Shown here one piece after another: positions 13,000-24,300 of a stretch of DNA of 64,000 nt. Made by a program: the position numbers and the translations under genes. Source of the stretch: Welwitschia mirabilis (lineage: Eukaryota; Gnetophyta; Gnetopsida; Welwitschiales); assembly GCA_051453625.1 (NCBI GenBank), contig JBOZIK010000001.1, positions 111,876,683 through 111,940,682 on the forward strand, given 5' to 3'. Under the pieces are notes generated by a model. It did not search any database and had not been told where the DNA came from. It was given only the letters and a program-made list of their open reading frames with translations. Each line of letters begins with the position of its first letter. Positions within the stretch are counted from its first letter, which is position 1.

Positions 13000-13500
13000 C
13001 TCTCAGGTTCTCAGTATTAGGAAATGTATCCTTAAAATCAACTATACCTAGCATATTAGACATGTTTCTCATTGTGTTATACTAGGATCATCATAACCCA
13101 AGAAGATGTCATGAAACTGCTAAGGAATAATGCATGATTCATCTATTAGATTAATAATTAATTTAAGAATAGCTTTGAAGTTATTTTCCTTAGGTCTTCT
13201 TCTCATTAGAACATTAAATGTTTTATAGACATCATCCACATTTCTAGTCATAGCATCAACATCCATTTGATATTGTGTAATATCTAAAGGAACTACAATA
13301 ATGTGAAGCTCTCCTTTTGGAGGCTTCCACTCATCCATCTTTACCCTTCTAGTGAAATCATTCATAAGAAAGTTCTCTTCATCTTGAACATTAATTACTT
13401 CCCATCCACAAATATATTAAAGTCCAAACCTTTCTAGAAAGATCAAATTAGAAGATTTATCCTTCCTCAAGGGATCTAAGAAGGGTTGGATAGATAACAA
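13000..13500 (-). pseudogene. AQR: Aquarius (intron-binding spliceosomal helicase) internal fragment
   Basis: Read on the minus strand, the segment matches the middle of plant Aquarius (EMB2765-type), an SF1 RNA helicase of the spliceosome that binds introns. Landmarks in order: LLSIQPFLDPL (near 13500), ERFGL then a stop where the family has Gln, EVINVQDEE, MNDFTRRVKMDEWKPPKGE (13310-13365), DVYKTFNVLMRRRPKENNFK, then an in-frame stop after CIIP where the family has a Glu/Asp-Trp pair, then HDIFLGYDDPS. A frameshift follows, then VDFKDTF and ENLRE at 13000-13030. About 165 codons of a protein of roughly 1500 residues are present, and the helicase motor motifs are absent. Two stops and a frameshift make it non-functional. 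A polypyrimidine run lies directly upstream on the minus strand, as before an intron acceptor, but no clear AG is seen. It has the same orientation as the BRIZ fragment. Confidence 0.88.
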
Positions 13501-13932
13501 AAAAAGAAAAAAAAAAGTAATTCATTGATAATCAATAGTCTTCACTGTTGAATAATTCTTCTTTTATTCTACACTCAATCCCTCACATTGTTCTTCATAA
13601 TTATGGACTTATATATGTAGAAAAATATCTTTAGAAGAGGTGGAGATCCTCTATTTCTGGATTTGGATACTTTTTAAAAATAAGTTATAAATTCTTGATT
13701 CTTTATTTGAAGCTACTAGTCTTCATAATTTAAAATTGTAGATTCTAAAAAATATAAAAAATACCAAAGTAGAAAATAGAGATTCAAGTTAAAATGGCAA
13801 GATATTTCCTTATCTTGGAACTTCTCTTCTAATGCATTTGAATTATATGAAATTATTCTCTATTATCTTATTTCACTAGATGTATTCTTCGTATTATCAT
13901 GGAATAATATTTTACTAATTTGGAAGTGGCTT

Positions 13933-14151
13933 TTAGATCTCCTTAATTTCATGAGTAAAATTACAATTATAAGGGAAAATCCCTTGCATAAATTTGTAAT
14001 AGAATTTAATCTTCAAGAATATCCGAGTGCTTTCTTTAGCTGTACCTCCACTAGATGAATGTACTTCATTATTTCTTAAGGAATCTGAATTTGAATCCTT
14101 GAATTTCTTTTGCAACTGTTTAGATCCAAACCAATTCTGCTTAGAATCCAT
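13933..14151 (-). CDS. Unrecognised 72-codon ORF, hydrophilic, possible captured exon
   Basis: The peptide starts MDSKQNWFGSKQLQKKF and continues with a Ser/Asn/Asp-rich stretch containing SSSGGTAKES. Its composition is charged and polar, unlike the hydrophobic chance frames elsewhere, and the frame stays open a little upstream of the Met (SDGVWIGK). After about residue 50 the composition reverts to AT-driven residues (YYKFMQG), as if coding sequence ends there and intron begins. I do not recognise the family. It is on the same strand as the Aquarius and BRIZ fragments and just inside the CACTA end, so it may be a third captured exon. Confidence 0.35.
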   Translation of the reverse strand: MDSKQNWFGSKQLQKKFKDSNSDSLRNNEVHSSSGGTAKESTRIFLKIKFYYKFMQGIFPYNCNFTHEIKEI

Positions 14152-14330
14152 TTTACCAATCCAAACTCCATCAGATTATCTATATTATTAAGATGAATCT
14201 TGATCATAGTTATCATCTATGGCCTACATTTGTTAATTTCTTGTGTCACTCCAATATCCATCTCCATGTACCCTATACTCTGATTTATTATGCACATACC
14301 CCATTGAATCTCTATAAATTTTCAAGTTTC

Positions 14331-15168
14331 TATGATAAAGTTTTCATTCATTCAACCAAATTATAATCTTTGAGTCAATATTGCAACTTTAAAATAACAT
14401 TAAGGTATAAATATTCTTCTATTATTTACTTGATATTTTAGAAAAATGAACCCTTAAACAAATGTNNNNNNNNNNTTCTTAGATTTCCTCAAAATTATGC
14501 TCAACATCTTCAGAAAGCCATTTCAAAAATCTTATGAAATAAAAGATTCCTCAAAAGAGTTGAAGAAGATCTCCATAGTGGCATTCCAAGCATGAAGTCC
14601 ATAAGCGTCTCATGAAATTACTTCAAATGATAATAAGAGTCTCCCAAATAAGAGCTGATACATATCACTTTATGATTGTTCTTAATCATCACAAAACCAA
14701 AAAATATGAAAATTTTTAATGAGATCATCTTAAGAAGGAAATTAGGTTGTTCCACCCATGGACCATTCTTAATGTAAAAGAGCCAAATGTAGGATCCTCA
14801 TAAAAGATAGATGTTAAGGCAATGCATAAATGATTTTTTTTTTGACAAGGTATATAAAGTAAAAGATGGGCATTAGGGATATTAACATTAAAAGTGTAAA
14901 GATAAAATGAAAAACATGAAGCTGAAATGTGAAGTACAAAGATCAATTTAAGTTTTCTTTAATTCTATCTTTTAAGGGATTTATCAAAACCAATGCCTTA
15001 AAAAATATTTTTTAATTAACGCATTTATTCAAATAAATGCCTTAAAAAAGAACTTTTGAAAGGCTGTTAAGGCATTTAAGTAAACAAAGGTCATAAAAAG
15101 AAACCATTTAAGGCATTTGAGTAAATAAAGGTTAATAAATGCCTTAAAATCTCATATTTCTAGTAGTA
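14331..15168 (+). mobile_element. CACTA (En/Spm)-type transposon, right end, copy 1
   Basis: The block ends in tttctagtagta (15157-15168), which on the other strand reads TACTACTAGAAAT, one base off the usual plant CACTA terminus CACTACTAGAAA. Inside the end (14968-15151) are repeated, alternately oriented copies of ttaaggcattta / taaatgccttaa, the subterminal repeats typical of CACTA elements. The rest of the block is almost the same as 18153-19104. No TNP1/TNP2 transposase is seen and the left end was not found, so the element size is unknown. The gene fragments at 9.78-14.15 kb lie on its inner side. A 10-N gap is at 14466-14475. Confidence 0.72.
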
Positions 15169-15169
15169 T

Positions 15170-15733
15170 AAACTCAATGATGTTCTTTGGGATTACTATA
15201 CTACTTGGTGTAATTATCTAGGTTTCTTATCATATGATCTTATGTACAAAAAAGTATGTATCTTATCAGTTAATGTTTGCTATAAATCCTATCGATCCAC
15301 TCATTAACTTAACCTTGTAGAGTTAAATGAAAATATTAGAACTTGATTAGCTCAACTTGACCATTTATATGAAAAATGTACTCATACATTACATCATAAA
15401 CTCATTCATAAAACCCAAGCCAAGTTCAAACATGATAAAAAGATTATTCATAAGCAATTTAAACCTAATCAACTTGTTCTTTTATATAACACCTAAGTAC
15501 ACGTTTTACATAATAAGTTAACTTCTAAATAGTTAGGTCCTTATCTTATAGAAAAAGTACATTCAAATGGATCGATTGAAATCTTTGATTTAAATACTAG
15601 AGAAATTCAAAGAGTTAATGAAAAAATATTAAAAATTTATGATTCATCTACTAATGAAACCTTGAACATGGTAGAAGCACTTGTCTTGAAAGCCCCTCTC
15701 AATGAGGAGGATCTTTCTCTTATTATTTTCTAA
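15170..15733 (+). pseudogene. Ty3/gypsy integrase C-terminal part (gypsy I)
   Basis: The segment starts immediately after the CACTA end in the middle of an Athila/Tat-type integrase: KLNDVLWDYYTTW (the family's LNDALWAYRTA region), then a frameshifted stretch, then HDKKIIHKQFKPNQLVLLY, stops in the basic region, and LGPYLIEKVHSNGSIEI, which is the GPY/F module. It ends EEDLSLIIF plus stop at 15731-15733. The DDE core and everything upstream are missing, consistent with the CACTA element having inserted into the integrase. Several stops make it inactive. The homologous part of gypsy II is at 49620-50180. Confidence 0.85.
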
Positions 15734-17600
15734 ACTTCCTCTTAATTCATTCCTTCGATTACTGTCATGTTAATACTTAAATATCTTAAATTTGACTTAT
15801 GTATTTATTTTATAAAGTTTCCATTATTAGTAATATTTTACCTAGGAATTTTGAATGATAAGATTGGCTTCATCTAATACTAAGACATTTGTATGTCTAT
15901 GAAATTCATTTTTGAAGGAAGATTTCTTGGTTCTTTTATTCTCTTTCAATGGTATAAGTAATTATTTATTTTGCATATTCTTTTGGTTATTCATCTCTTT
16001 TTTTTTTTACTTTTGTCTTTATTAGTACTTAATCATGTGGAATGTTACTACAGAAGGAAGACAAAAAAAAAATGATCCACATGATGTCCTACCATAAGTG
16101 CACTAGGGTAAATTTTCCTAAGAGGAGCCTTTAGTAGTGCAATATGTTAGCTATGGAAACTCCACTAGGGGGTTAGCTGACCATGTTATATGCGTCCTTA
16201 CTCCTCTAAGAGAACAATTATATCCCTAGTATTATCAGAGGCATGGCTTATTCTCTAGACTCATTTTATTTATTTATTTATTTATTTATTTATAGTACTT
16301 TCACATGATTGAGTTCTAGTGATTTTTTGAAATGAGAGCTTATAAGTTATTATTTTAATATATTTTTATCTTATCATTTAATATTTTATAACATTAGACA
16401 TACTTGACATTGTCATAATCACTGCCTATTTGAATGGTACTTTATGATTTTTTACATACTACCATGCATCTTTCATCAAGTAATTTTATTATTGTTACCA
16501 AGGGAATTTTTTAGATTAGAATTTATTGTAAATAAGAAATCTTCTTTATATTTCTTATTATCCATTTTGATTTTTTTTTTTTTTTTGCTATTTTGTTGGA
16601 TTTTTGAAAGTCATTTCCCATACTTTTTTAGCATAAATTTGTGGATCTAATCATTTTGTAATATCCTATTAATGTTTTTTCATAATTTCTATAGAGGATT
16701 TTTCTTCTCTTTTTGATAGGATACCATGATCTATTGAGTTCCAGTTCTTTTTTCTCCATGAGCCCAGGTACATTTGAGGAGACTTTAAGCATTGCTTCTT
16801 TCTACTTTGTGCATTTTCTTCTTTTCCACAGATATCTTTTCACCATGGTTATGTTTTTCAAGATAAATTTTTTACATTATATCTTCTTTCTACTTTTTCT
16901 TCTAATTTTCATATGCTTATTTATTTTTTAACTTTTTCTGGTCTTTCCTCTCTTTCGAAATAAATTTTTTGATCACTGTTGTTCCATGTCTGTCATTCCC
17001 ATGATAGCTAAGACAACACTTCTCCTTTTCATTTGGTACAATTCGGTATGTCTCACTTGACCTAGGGGAGCAAGATAATTTTTTAAGCATTCCTCTATAA
17101 TATTAAGCATAAATTTTTGAAAAATTAAATGGATCATGTTTTGAGCTTTCATGATGCATATCTTATTTAGATATAATTTCATGTTACTTGAATAAAATTC
17201 ATGGACTTTACCTTTTAAGATCATAAGTGGCATACTTTCAAATCATCTAAAGAAGAAAGAATTTATATTACTCTTCTATTTAACCTTTGTTAATTACACT
17301 AATATGCATCATTAGTTTAAGATTAGCATGATATCTCACATTATGCATATACATTATCATTTTCTGAGTTATCATTGTTACATTTTATGAATTTTTGTAT
17401 GTGTTTGACATTCATTCATTCTATTGCGATGTATTTAAGTAGGAGGTTATGAATACATCAATGGTTGTATTAGTTAATTGGTTTTTAATGTTTATTCCTG
17501 CACTATAAAAATTAAAATCAATTGACAATTTTATACTTGCTAGTTATCTTAGTTAATTTGGCTTGTAACATAGTTGATTGCTTATTTTATGAGGGACTGA
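15734..17600 (+). mobile_element. Gypsy I 3' region downstream of pol
   Basis: It is colinear with 50180-52490 of gypsy II. Both carry a small C/G-richer block soon after pol (here ctccactagggggttagctg, 16150-16172) and end in a purine-rich tract (agtagaggatgatg near 17614). The plus strand is very T-rich. The hydrophobic frames at 16444-16650 and 16713-16931 reflect that T-richness, and I do not call them an envelope gene. Athila relatives may carry an envelope-like ORF here, but none is recognisable. Confidence 0.6.
16263..16297 (+). repeat. (ATTT)n microsatellite
   Basis: About eight near-perfect tatt/attt units lie within the 3' region of gypsy I. Confidence 0.95.
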
Positions 17601-18052
17601 TAGGGTTAAGTAGAGGATGATGCTATGATGCCAATATATAGGAATTTTATTATGTATTTTGAGTACTTTTATAATATATTTATATAGACTTGTATGAAAA
17701 TTTGATGATTATGGAGAACTAATAGGATGATCACTGAAACATGTGATTATTAGCATATTTGAAGGAACCTCGGGATTATTTTGATACTTCATACTTTGAA
17801 AGAAGGATTTACCATAGAAGGCTAATTTCTCTTAGAGATAGAAGATGAAGAATTCTAGAGTTGACTAGAGGGCTTAAAGCTAATGGACCATATTTTGACA
17901 TGGAGGGATTCCCCATAATAGTAAGGATGATGGTTATTTTTTATAAATAGAAATAATTATCATTGTAATGAGGTCATGCGACTTCATATGATCTGCTAGG
18001 GTTTCTTCTCTGACTCCTAGGATTAAGCTTCTAAAACTTCAACAAAAAACTA
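17601..18052 (+). mobile_element. Gypsy I, region after the purine tract, cut by a gap
   Basis: The words ttttgagtac, tatatttatatagac and aataggatgatcac align with 52510-52600 of gypsy II. A TATA-like box (tttataaatag) is at about 17938-17950, with a more GC-rich stretch (gggtttcttctctgactcc) 50-80 bp downstream. This could be an LTR with a promoter or further 3' untranslated sequence; the boundary is not resolved before the 100-N gap at 18053. Confidence 0.4.
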
Positions 18053-18152
18053 NNNNNNNNNNNNNNNNNNNNNNNNNNNNNNNNNNNNNNNNNNNNNNNN
18101 NNNNNNNNNNNNNNNNNNNNNNNNNNNNNNNNNNNNNNNNNNNNNNNNNNNN

Positions 18153-19104
18153 ATGATAAAGTTTTCATTCATCCAAAATACAATCTTTGAGTCAATATTG
18201 CAACTTTAAGACAACATTAAGGTATAAATATTCTTCTATTATTTACTTGATATTTTAGAAAAATGAAACCCTTAAACAAATGTTTTTCCTAAGAAAAGGA
18301 AATAAATTCTTATATTTCCTCATAATTATGCTCAACCTCTTTAGAAAGTCATTTCAAAAATCTTATGAAATAGAAGATTCCTCAAAAGAGTTGAAGAAGA
18401 TCTCCATAGTGGGATTCCAAGCATGAAGTCCATAAGCATCTCATGAAATGACTTCAAATGATAATAAGAGTCTCCTAAATAAGAGCTGATACATATCACT
18501 TTATGATTATTCTTAACCATCACAAAACTAAAAAATATGAAAATTTTTTATGAATTCAATTTATAAAATAACATAAAGATCATTACCTCAAGAAGGATAT
18601 TAGGTTGTTCCACCCATGGATCATTATTAATGTAAGAGAGCCAAATGTAGGATCTTCGTAAAAGATAGATGTTAAGTCAATACACAAATGATTTTTTTTA
18701 ACAAGGTATAAAGTAAAATATGGGCATTAGGGCAATTAACATTAAAAGTGTAAAAATGAAATGCAAAACATGAAGTTGAAATGTGAATTACAAAGATCAA
18801 TTTAAGTTTTTTTTTAATGCTATCTTTTAAGGCATTTATCAAAACCAATTCCTTAAAAATTATTTTTTAAATTTATTTATTTATTTAGGTATCTTTAAGG
18901 TATTTATTTTAAAATGCTTAAAAAATTTAACTTTTTAAGGCATTTCTTTCAATAAATGCCTTAAAAGGATATTCGGAGAGGCTTTTTAAGACATTTGATA
19001 AAACAAACATCCTAAAAAGGTTTCTAGAATAAATTCCTTAAAAAGATGTATATTTAAGGCATTTATTTCAATAAACATCTTTAAATCTTATATTTCTAGT
19101 AGTA
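18153..19104 (+). mobile_element. CACTA-type transposon, right end, copy 2
   Basis: It is a near copy of 14331-15168 with the same terminus tttctagtagta (19093-19104) and the same subterminal ttaaggcatttatt / aataaatgcctt repeats (18825-19085). It differs by scattered substitutions and by an extra stretch of about 25 bp near 18549-18590. What follows the terminus is unlike what follows copy 1, so this is probably a second insertion of the family and not just an overlapping contig end. Its left part is lost in the gap. Confidence 0.7.
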
Positions 19105-19985
19105 ATAATCTCATCCATCACATAAGTATTGATGAGTTATCCAATCTAACTGATCCTTCATAGCCATTTTANNNNNNNNNNNNNNNNNNNNNNNNNNNNN
19201 NNNNNNNNNNNNNNNNNNNNNNNNNNNNNNNNNNNNNNNNNNNNNNNNNNNNNNNNNNNNNNNNNNNNNNNCACATAAGTATTAAGGAGTTATCCAGTCT
19301 AACTGATCCTTCATAGCCATTTTTAAGCATGAAATGTATGAATAAATGTGCATAAGATTCATCAAATAATAGCAACTACAATATGTCAAAAATAACCTCA
19401 AATAACTCACTCGATATGAAAGAACTTGATAATAAAGCTAGCTCACCTAAAATATGCTAATGCTAAATGAATTATGCAATAACAATAAAAGGATTTAAAT
19501 CAATTCTTATGTTAAAATTTGAAAGAATATACATTACATCAAATGGAAAAGGAAAAGAAGAAAGATTTCNNNNNNNNNNNNNNNNNNNNNNNNNNNNNNN
19601 NNNNNNNNNNNNNNNNNNNNNNNNNNNNNNNNNNNNNNNNNNNNNNNNNNNNNNNNNNNNNNNNNNNNNATTCATCAAATAATAGTAACTACAATATGCC
19701 AATAATAACCTCAAATAACTCACTTGATATAAAAGAACTTGACTCACTCGATATGAAAGAACTTAATAATAAAGATAGCTCACTTAAAATTTACTAATGC
19801 TAAATTAAGTATGCAATAAAAATAAAAGGATAAAGTAAATTTAAGAACTAGTTCTACCTAAATATTTCTAATACCAAATGAATTATGCAATAACAATAAA
19901 AGGATTTAAATCAATTCTTATTTTAAAATTTGAAAGAAATACACATTACAACAAATGGAAAAGGTAAAGAAGAAAGATTCTCAAA
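19105..19985 (+). repeat. Two contig-overlap pairs in unassigned DNA
   Basis: 19120-19171 recurs as 19272-19323 (cacataagtatt to catagccatttt). 19358-19569 recurs in 19670-19985 (attcatcaaataatag to gaagaaagatt). The second copy of the latter has about 100 extra bases that repeat the tcactcgatatgaaag and aataaaaggat phrases, a small internal duplication. No gene is seen. Confidence 0.75.
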
Positions 19986-21330
19986 TAGCCTAGGATCATT
20001 TCACCATAAAAAAGATGATGAGAGTACCATGATGTCTATCATAAGTACTCAAGGACATTTTTTAGATGATGAAATACTTGAAGACTATTGTCATGATTAC
20101 ATTAGATGAGTGATTGATGGATGATTACATAAGGATGATTACTTAGGGGTAGTTACTTAGGAAGGAATTTACAATTATTTGGTATGTAACTACAAAGAAG
20201 GATTGTTTATTTTCTTATGTAAAAATGATGATGACATGTCCTATGATTGCTAATGATGCTACCAATTAATGCTATGGTATGTGTCTTCCACATGATCATC
20301 CTTGTTTCTACCACATGTCACTACATCATGCTGTCTTATATTTCCACCAAGTGTTTCTAGATTTGAAGATTCATTCTACATTAATTCTAACTTAGCTCAT
20401 AAGTAAAACTTAATTAATTTCCTAAAAAGATATAGGAATGTGAGTTTGATAATGTTTTAGCTTAGATGATCAGTGATGCTAGTAGTTCTAGTTGACAACA
20501 TCAGCATTTGATGCTAGATTATCATAAGGTTTTGCAGTGATCTTCATAATGTAGCAATAAGCATGTTCATGTTAAGAAAATATTCATAATTATATGAAAA
20601 ATAATAAAAAGAGTAGAAAACATTAATATGTAATAAAAGTACATAAAATACTAAAATGNNNNNNNNNNNNNNNNNNNNNNNNNNNNNNNNNNNNNNNNNN
20701 NNNNNNNNNNNNNNNNNNNNNNNNNNNNNNNNNNNNNNNNNNNNNNNNNNNNNNNNNNGTTACTTATGAAGGAATTTACAATTATTTTATATGTAACTAC
20801 AAAGAAGGATTGTTTATTTTATTATGTAAAAACGATGATGACATGTCCTCTGATTGCTAATGATGCTACCAATGAATGCTATGGTATGTGTTTTCCACAT
20901 GATCATCCTTGTTTCTACCACATGTCGCTACATCATGTTATCTTATATTTCCACCAAGTGTTTCTAGGTTTGAAGATTCATTCTAGATTAATTCTGACTT
21001 AGACCATAAGTAAAATTTAATTAATTTTCTAAAAATATATAGGAATGTGAGTTTGATAATGTTTTAGCTTAGATGATCAGTGANNNNNNNNNNCTAGATT
21101 ATCATAAGGTTTTGCAGTGATCTTCATAATGTAGCAACAAACATGTTCATTTTAAGAAAATATTCATAATTATATGAAAAATAATAAAAAGAGTAGAAAA
21201 CATTAGTATGTAATAAAAAGACATAAAATATTAATATGTAATAAAATAGTTCCTTTTAATATTTCTTCTTATGTTGAATTAATCAATTATACTTGCTTAG
21301 AATGTCAATTTTTGAATATGAAAACACCCC
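19850..21330 (+). repeat. LTR-like block shared with 39500-40680 (gypsy family), with contig-overlap pair
   Basis: Shared phrases in the same order include agagtaccatgatgtc, gtaactacaaagaagga, gctaatgatgctacca, a ccacatg.ttcta block, cttagcccataagtaaaa (20390), ggaatgtgagttt, and ttaatcaattatacttgctt (21280). In the other copy this block sits directly upstream of gypsy II gag, so it is probably the family's LTR; here it would be the 3' LTR of gypsy I. Within it 20148-20658 is repeated at 20759-21240 across a 100-N gap. Short hydrophobic frames here are chance. Confidence 0.6.
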
Positions 21331-21385
21331 TAGCTAGATTTTTACTAGTGTCTTAGAAAATAATTAATAAAGATATGTAAGATAA

Positions 21386-24300
21386 AAAAATTGACTAAGT
21401 GAAAATATTTAAGTATAGAAAAAAATGTCATTGTCAAAACTTATTGAGAAATTTTTAATAATTAAGGAATTAACATTAAAAAATTTATAAAAGTAAATGT
21501 CATATCCCCAACCAAAATTAAAATTTATCCTCAAAGTTATAAAGATAGAAGATTTGATACAAATCGTTTGAGATCAAGTTATGGTTTTTTAAAAGGATAT
21601 CCAATGGTTTTTGATGCAAGTATTTTAGAAAAAACCACAATACAAAGGCTTAAACTAAAAAATAAATTTTACTAAACATCAAACATGGAACCTAATTAAA
21701 ATTGAGTATCCACAAATTACAAAGATATAATACCTAAGTTAATTACCACATTTACTGAAAACGTTGTAAATTTTATTTTAAATTTAAAATGTGTTACAAT
21801 ATCAAACAAATAAGATATCCTCTAAGTAAACCTATAAGAAATCAAAAGTTAGTTATGTAAATCTTTAAGTACATAAGTTAAGAAAAGTAAATACAAAAGT
21901 ATCTCTTGATTTTACATTTTTCATTCCAATTTGCCTTTTTCCATGATCATGCTTTATTCCTTATTTTAAGCATTTTGATATAATTAGAAATATAGTATAA
22001 TGACATCTACTTCCAATAGAGTTAATCATGTTAAAATATAAAGGAGTTAGTATTGCATTTCTAGTGAGCATTTATAGCCCTGATATAGTTAAACATGTCA
22101 TAAAATAAATCATTAGAGCTATGTTACCAGTGAGTGCCCATAGCCTCGATGCAGTAAAATAGATCTAATTTTTAATTAATCATTAAAGAATGTGCTTTTT
22201 AGAGAGAGATATTTATTTTTTAATTTATCCTTCTCATATTTAATAAATTTTAATGCATATAAAAGGATTACTAATTCATTATCCTAATCAAGATAAATCT
22301 TATTCCCATGAAATACTTTAAAACAATTAACTTAGAATGAAATTAGATTCCAACTTAATTCAATCATATTTTCTAACTAAGAGATCTTAAGTGAAATTAA
22401 ACCTTAATAAGTTAACTTAAAAATTAGAAAATCCTTTTTTTTGAAAAACTATAAGTAAACTTAAATTATACCTAAATTTACAGTAGTAAAGTGATTACTT
22501 ATTAATGATTTATTAGTTAAGAACTATCAACCATGGTCATCTAATCTAAAAATGCGTAGATGAGTGGAAGGAAAGGATGGTTGGTGAATTTTATTGGCTG
22601 ATAACATGGAAGGAGTATATATTGGGATAAAAGGTGATGATGGTCTATAAGATGACTTGAGTGAAATTTGGAGTGTCCTAAATGATAATGTTTAAGATGA
22701 TGATTATAAATGTTATAGTGCTTAGGTGGTTTAAGGCATGAAAGGGCATCAAAAATAAAATTTTTTAGCATTTTTATTTTTTTAGAATTAAAATTTATCC
22801 TTAAAAAAATTCATATTAAATTAAAAATCTAACTTATAAGAACATAAAGAAGCTAAAAATTTCAAAAGAAATTTTCCAAGGTATTGTTGTGTAAAGGTTT
22901 ATGATGATGAATGCAAAATTTANNNNNNNNNNNNNNNNNNNNNNNNNNNNNNNNNNNNNNNNNNNNNNNNNNNNNNNNNNNNNNNNNNNNNNNNNNNNNN
23001 NNNNNNNNNNNNNNNNNNNNNNAAAAATTGACTAAGTGAAAATATTCAAGTACAGAAAAAAAGTCATTGTCAAAACTTCTTGAGCAATTTTTGATAATTA
23101 AGGAATTAACATTAAAAATATATAAAAGCAAATGTCATAAGCCCAACAACAATTAAAATTTATCCTCAAAGTTATAAAAATAGGATATTTTGATACAAAT
23201 CGTTTGAGAATAAGTTATGGTTTTCCAAAAGGATATCTAATGATTTTTGATGCAAGTATTTAGAAAAAATAAGAATACAAAGGCTTAAACTAAAACACAA
23301 ATTTTATTAAACATCAAACATGGAACCTAATTAAAATTGAGTATTCACAAATTACAAAGATATAATACCTAAGTTAATTACAACATTTACTAAAAACCTT
23401 ATAAATTGTATTCTAAATTAAAATGTGTTACAATATAAAACAAATAAGATATCCTCTAAGTAAACCTATAAGAAATCAAAAATTAGTTATGAAAATCTTT
23501 AAGTACATAAGTTAAGAAAAGTAAACATAAAAGTATCTCTTGATTTCACATTTTTCATTCCAATTTACCTTTTCTATAATCATGCTTTATTCCTTATTTT
23601 AAGCATTTTGATATAATTAGGCATATAGTAGAATGACATATACTTCCAATAGAGTTAATCATGTTAAAATATAAAGGAGTTAGCATTGCATTTCTAGTGA
23701 GCATTTATATCCTTGATATAGTTAAACATGTCATAAAATAAATCATTAGAGCTATGTTAACAGTGAGTGCCCATAGCCCCAATGCAATAAACGAAACCAA
23801 ATTTGTAATTAATCATTAAAGAATGTACTTTTTAGAAAGAGTTATTTTATTTTATATTGATCCTTCTCATATTCAATAAATTTTAATGCATATAAAAGGG
23901 TCATTGATTCATTATCCTAATCAAGATAAATATTGTTTCCATAAAATACGTTAAAACAATTAACTTAGCATGAAATTAGATTCCAACTTAATTCAATCAT
24001 ATTTTATAACTAAGAGATCTTATGTAAAATTAAACCTTAACAAGTTAACTTAAAAATTAGAAAAACTTTTTTTGAAAAACTATAACTAAACTTAAATTAT
24101 ACATAAATTTACAATGATAAAGTGATTACTTATTAATGATTTATTAGTTAAGAACTATCAACCATGATCATCTAATCTAAAAATGCATAGATGAGTGGAA
24201 GGAAAGGGTGGTTGGTGAATTTTATTGGCTGATAAAAGGAAGGAGTATATATTAGGATAAAAGATGATCATGGTCTATTGGATGACTTGAGTGAAATTTG

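Noticed and set aside
16444-16931. Two plus-strand hydrophobic ORFs (68 and 72 codons) downstream of gypsy I pol, a possible envelope gene
   Set aside because: The strand is very T-rich, so Phe/Leu/Ile runs arise by chance; no signal peptide plus ectodomain organisation and no conservation in the colinear part of gypsy II.
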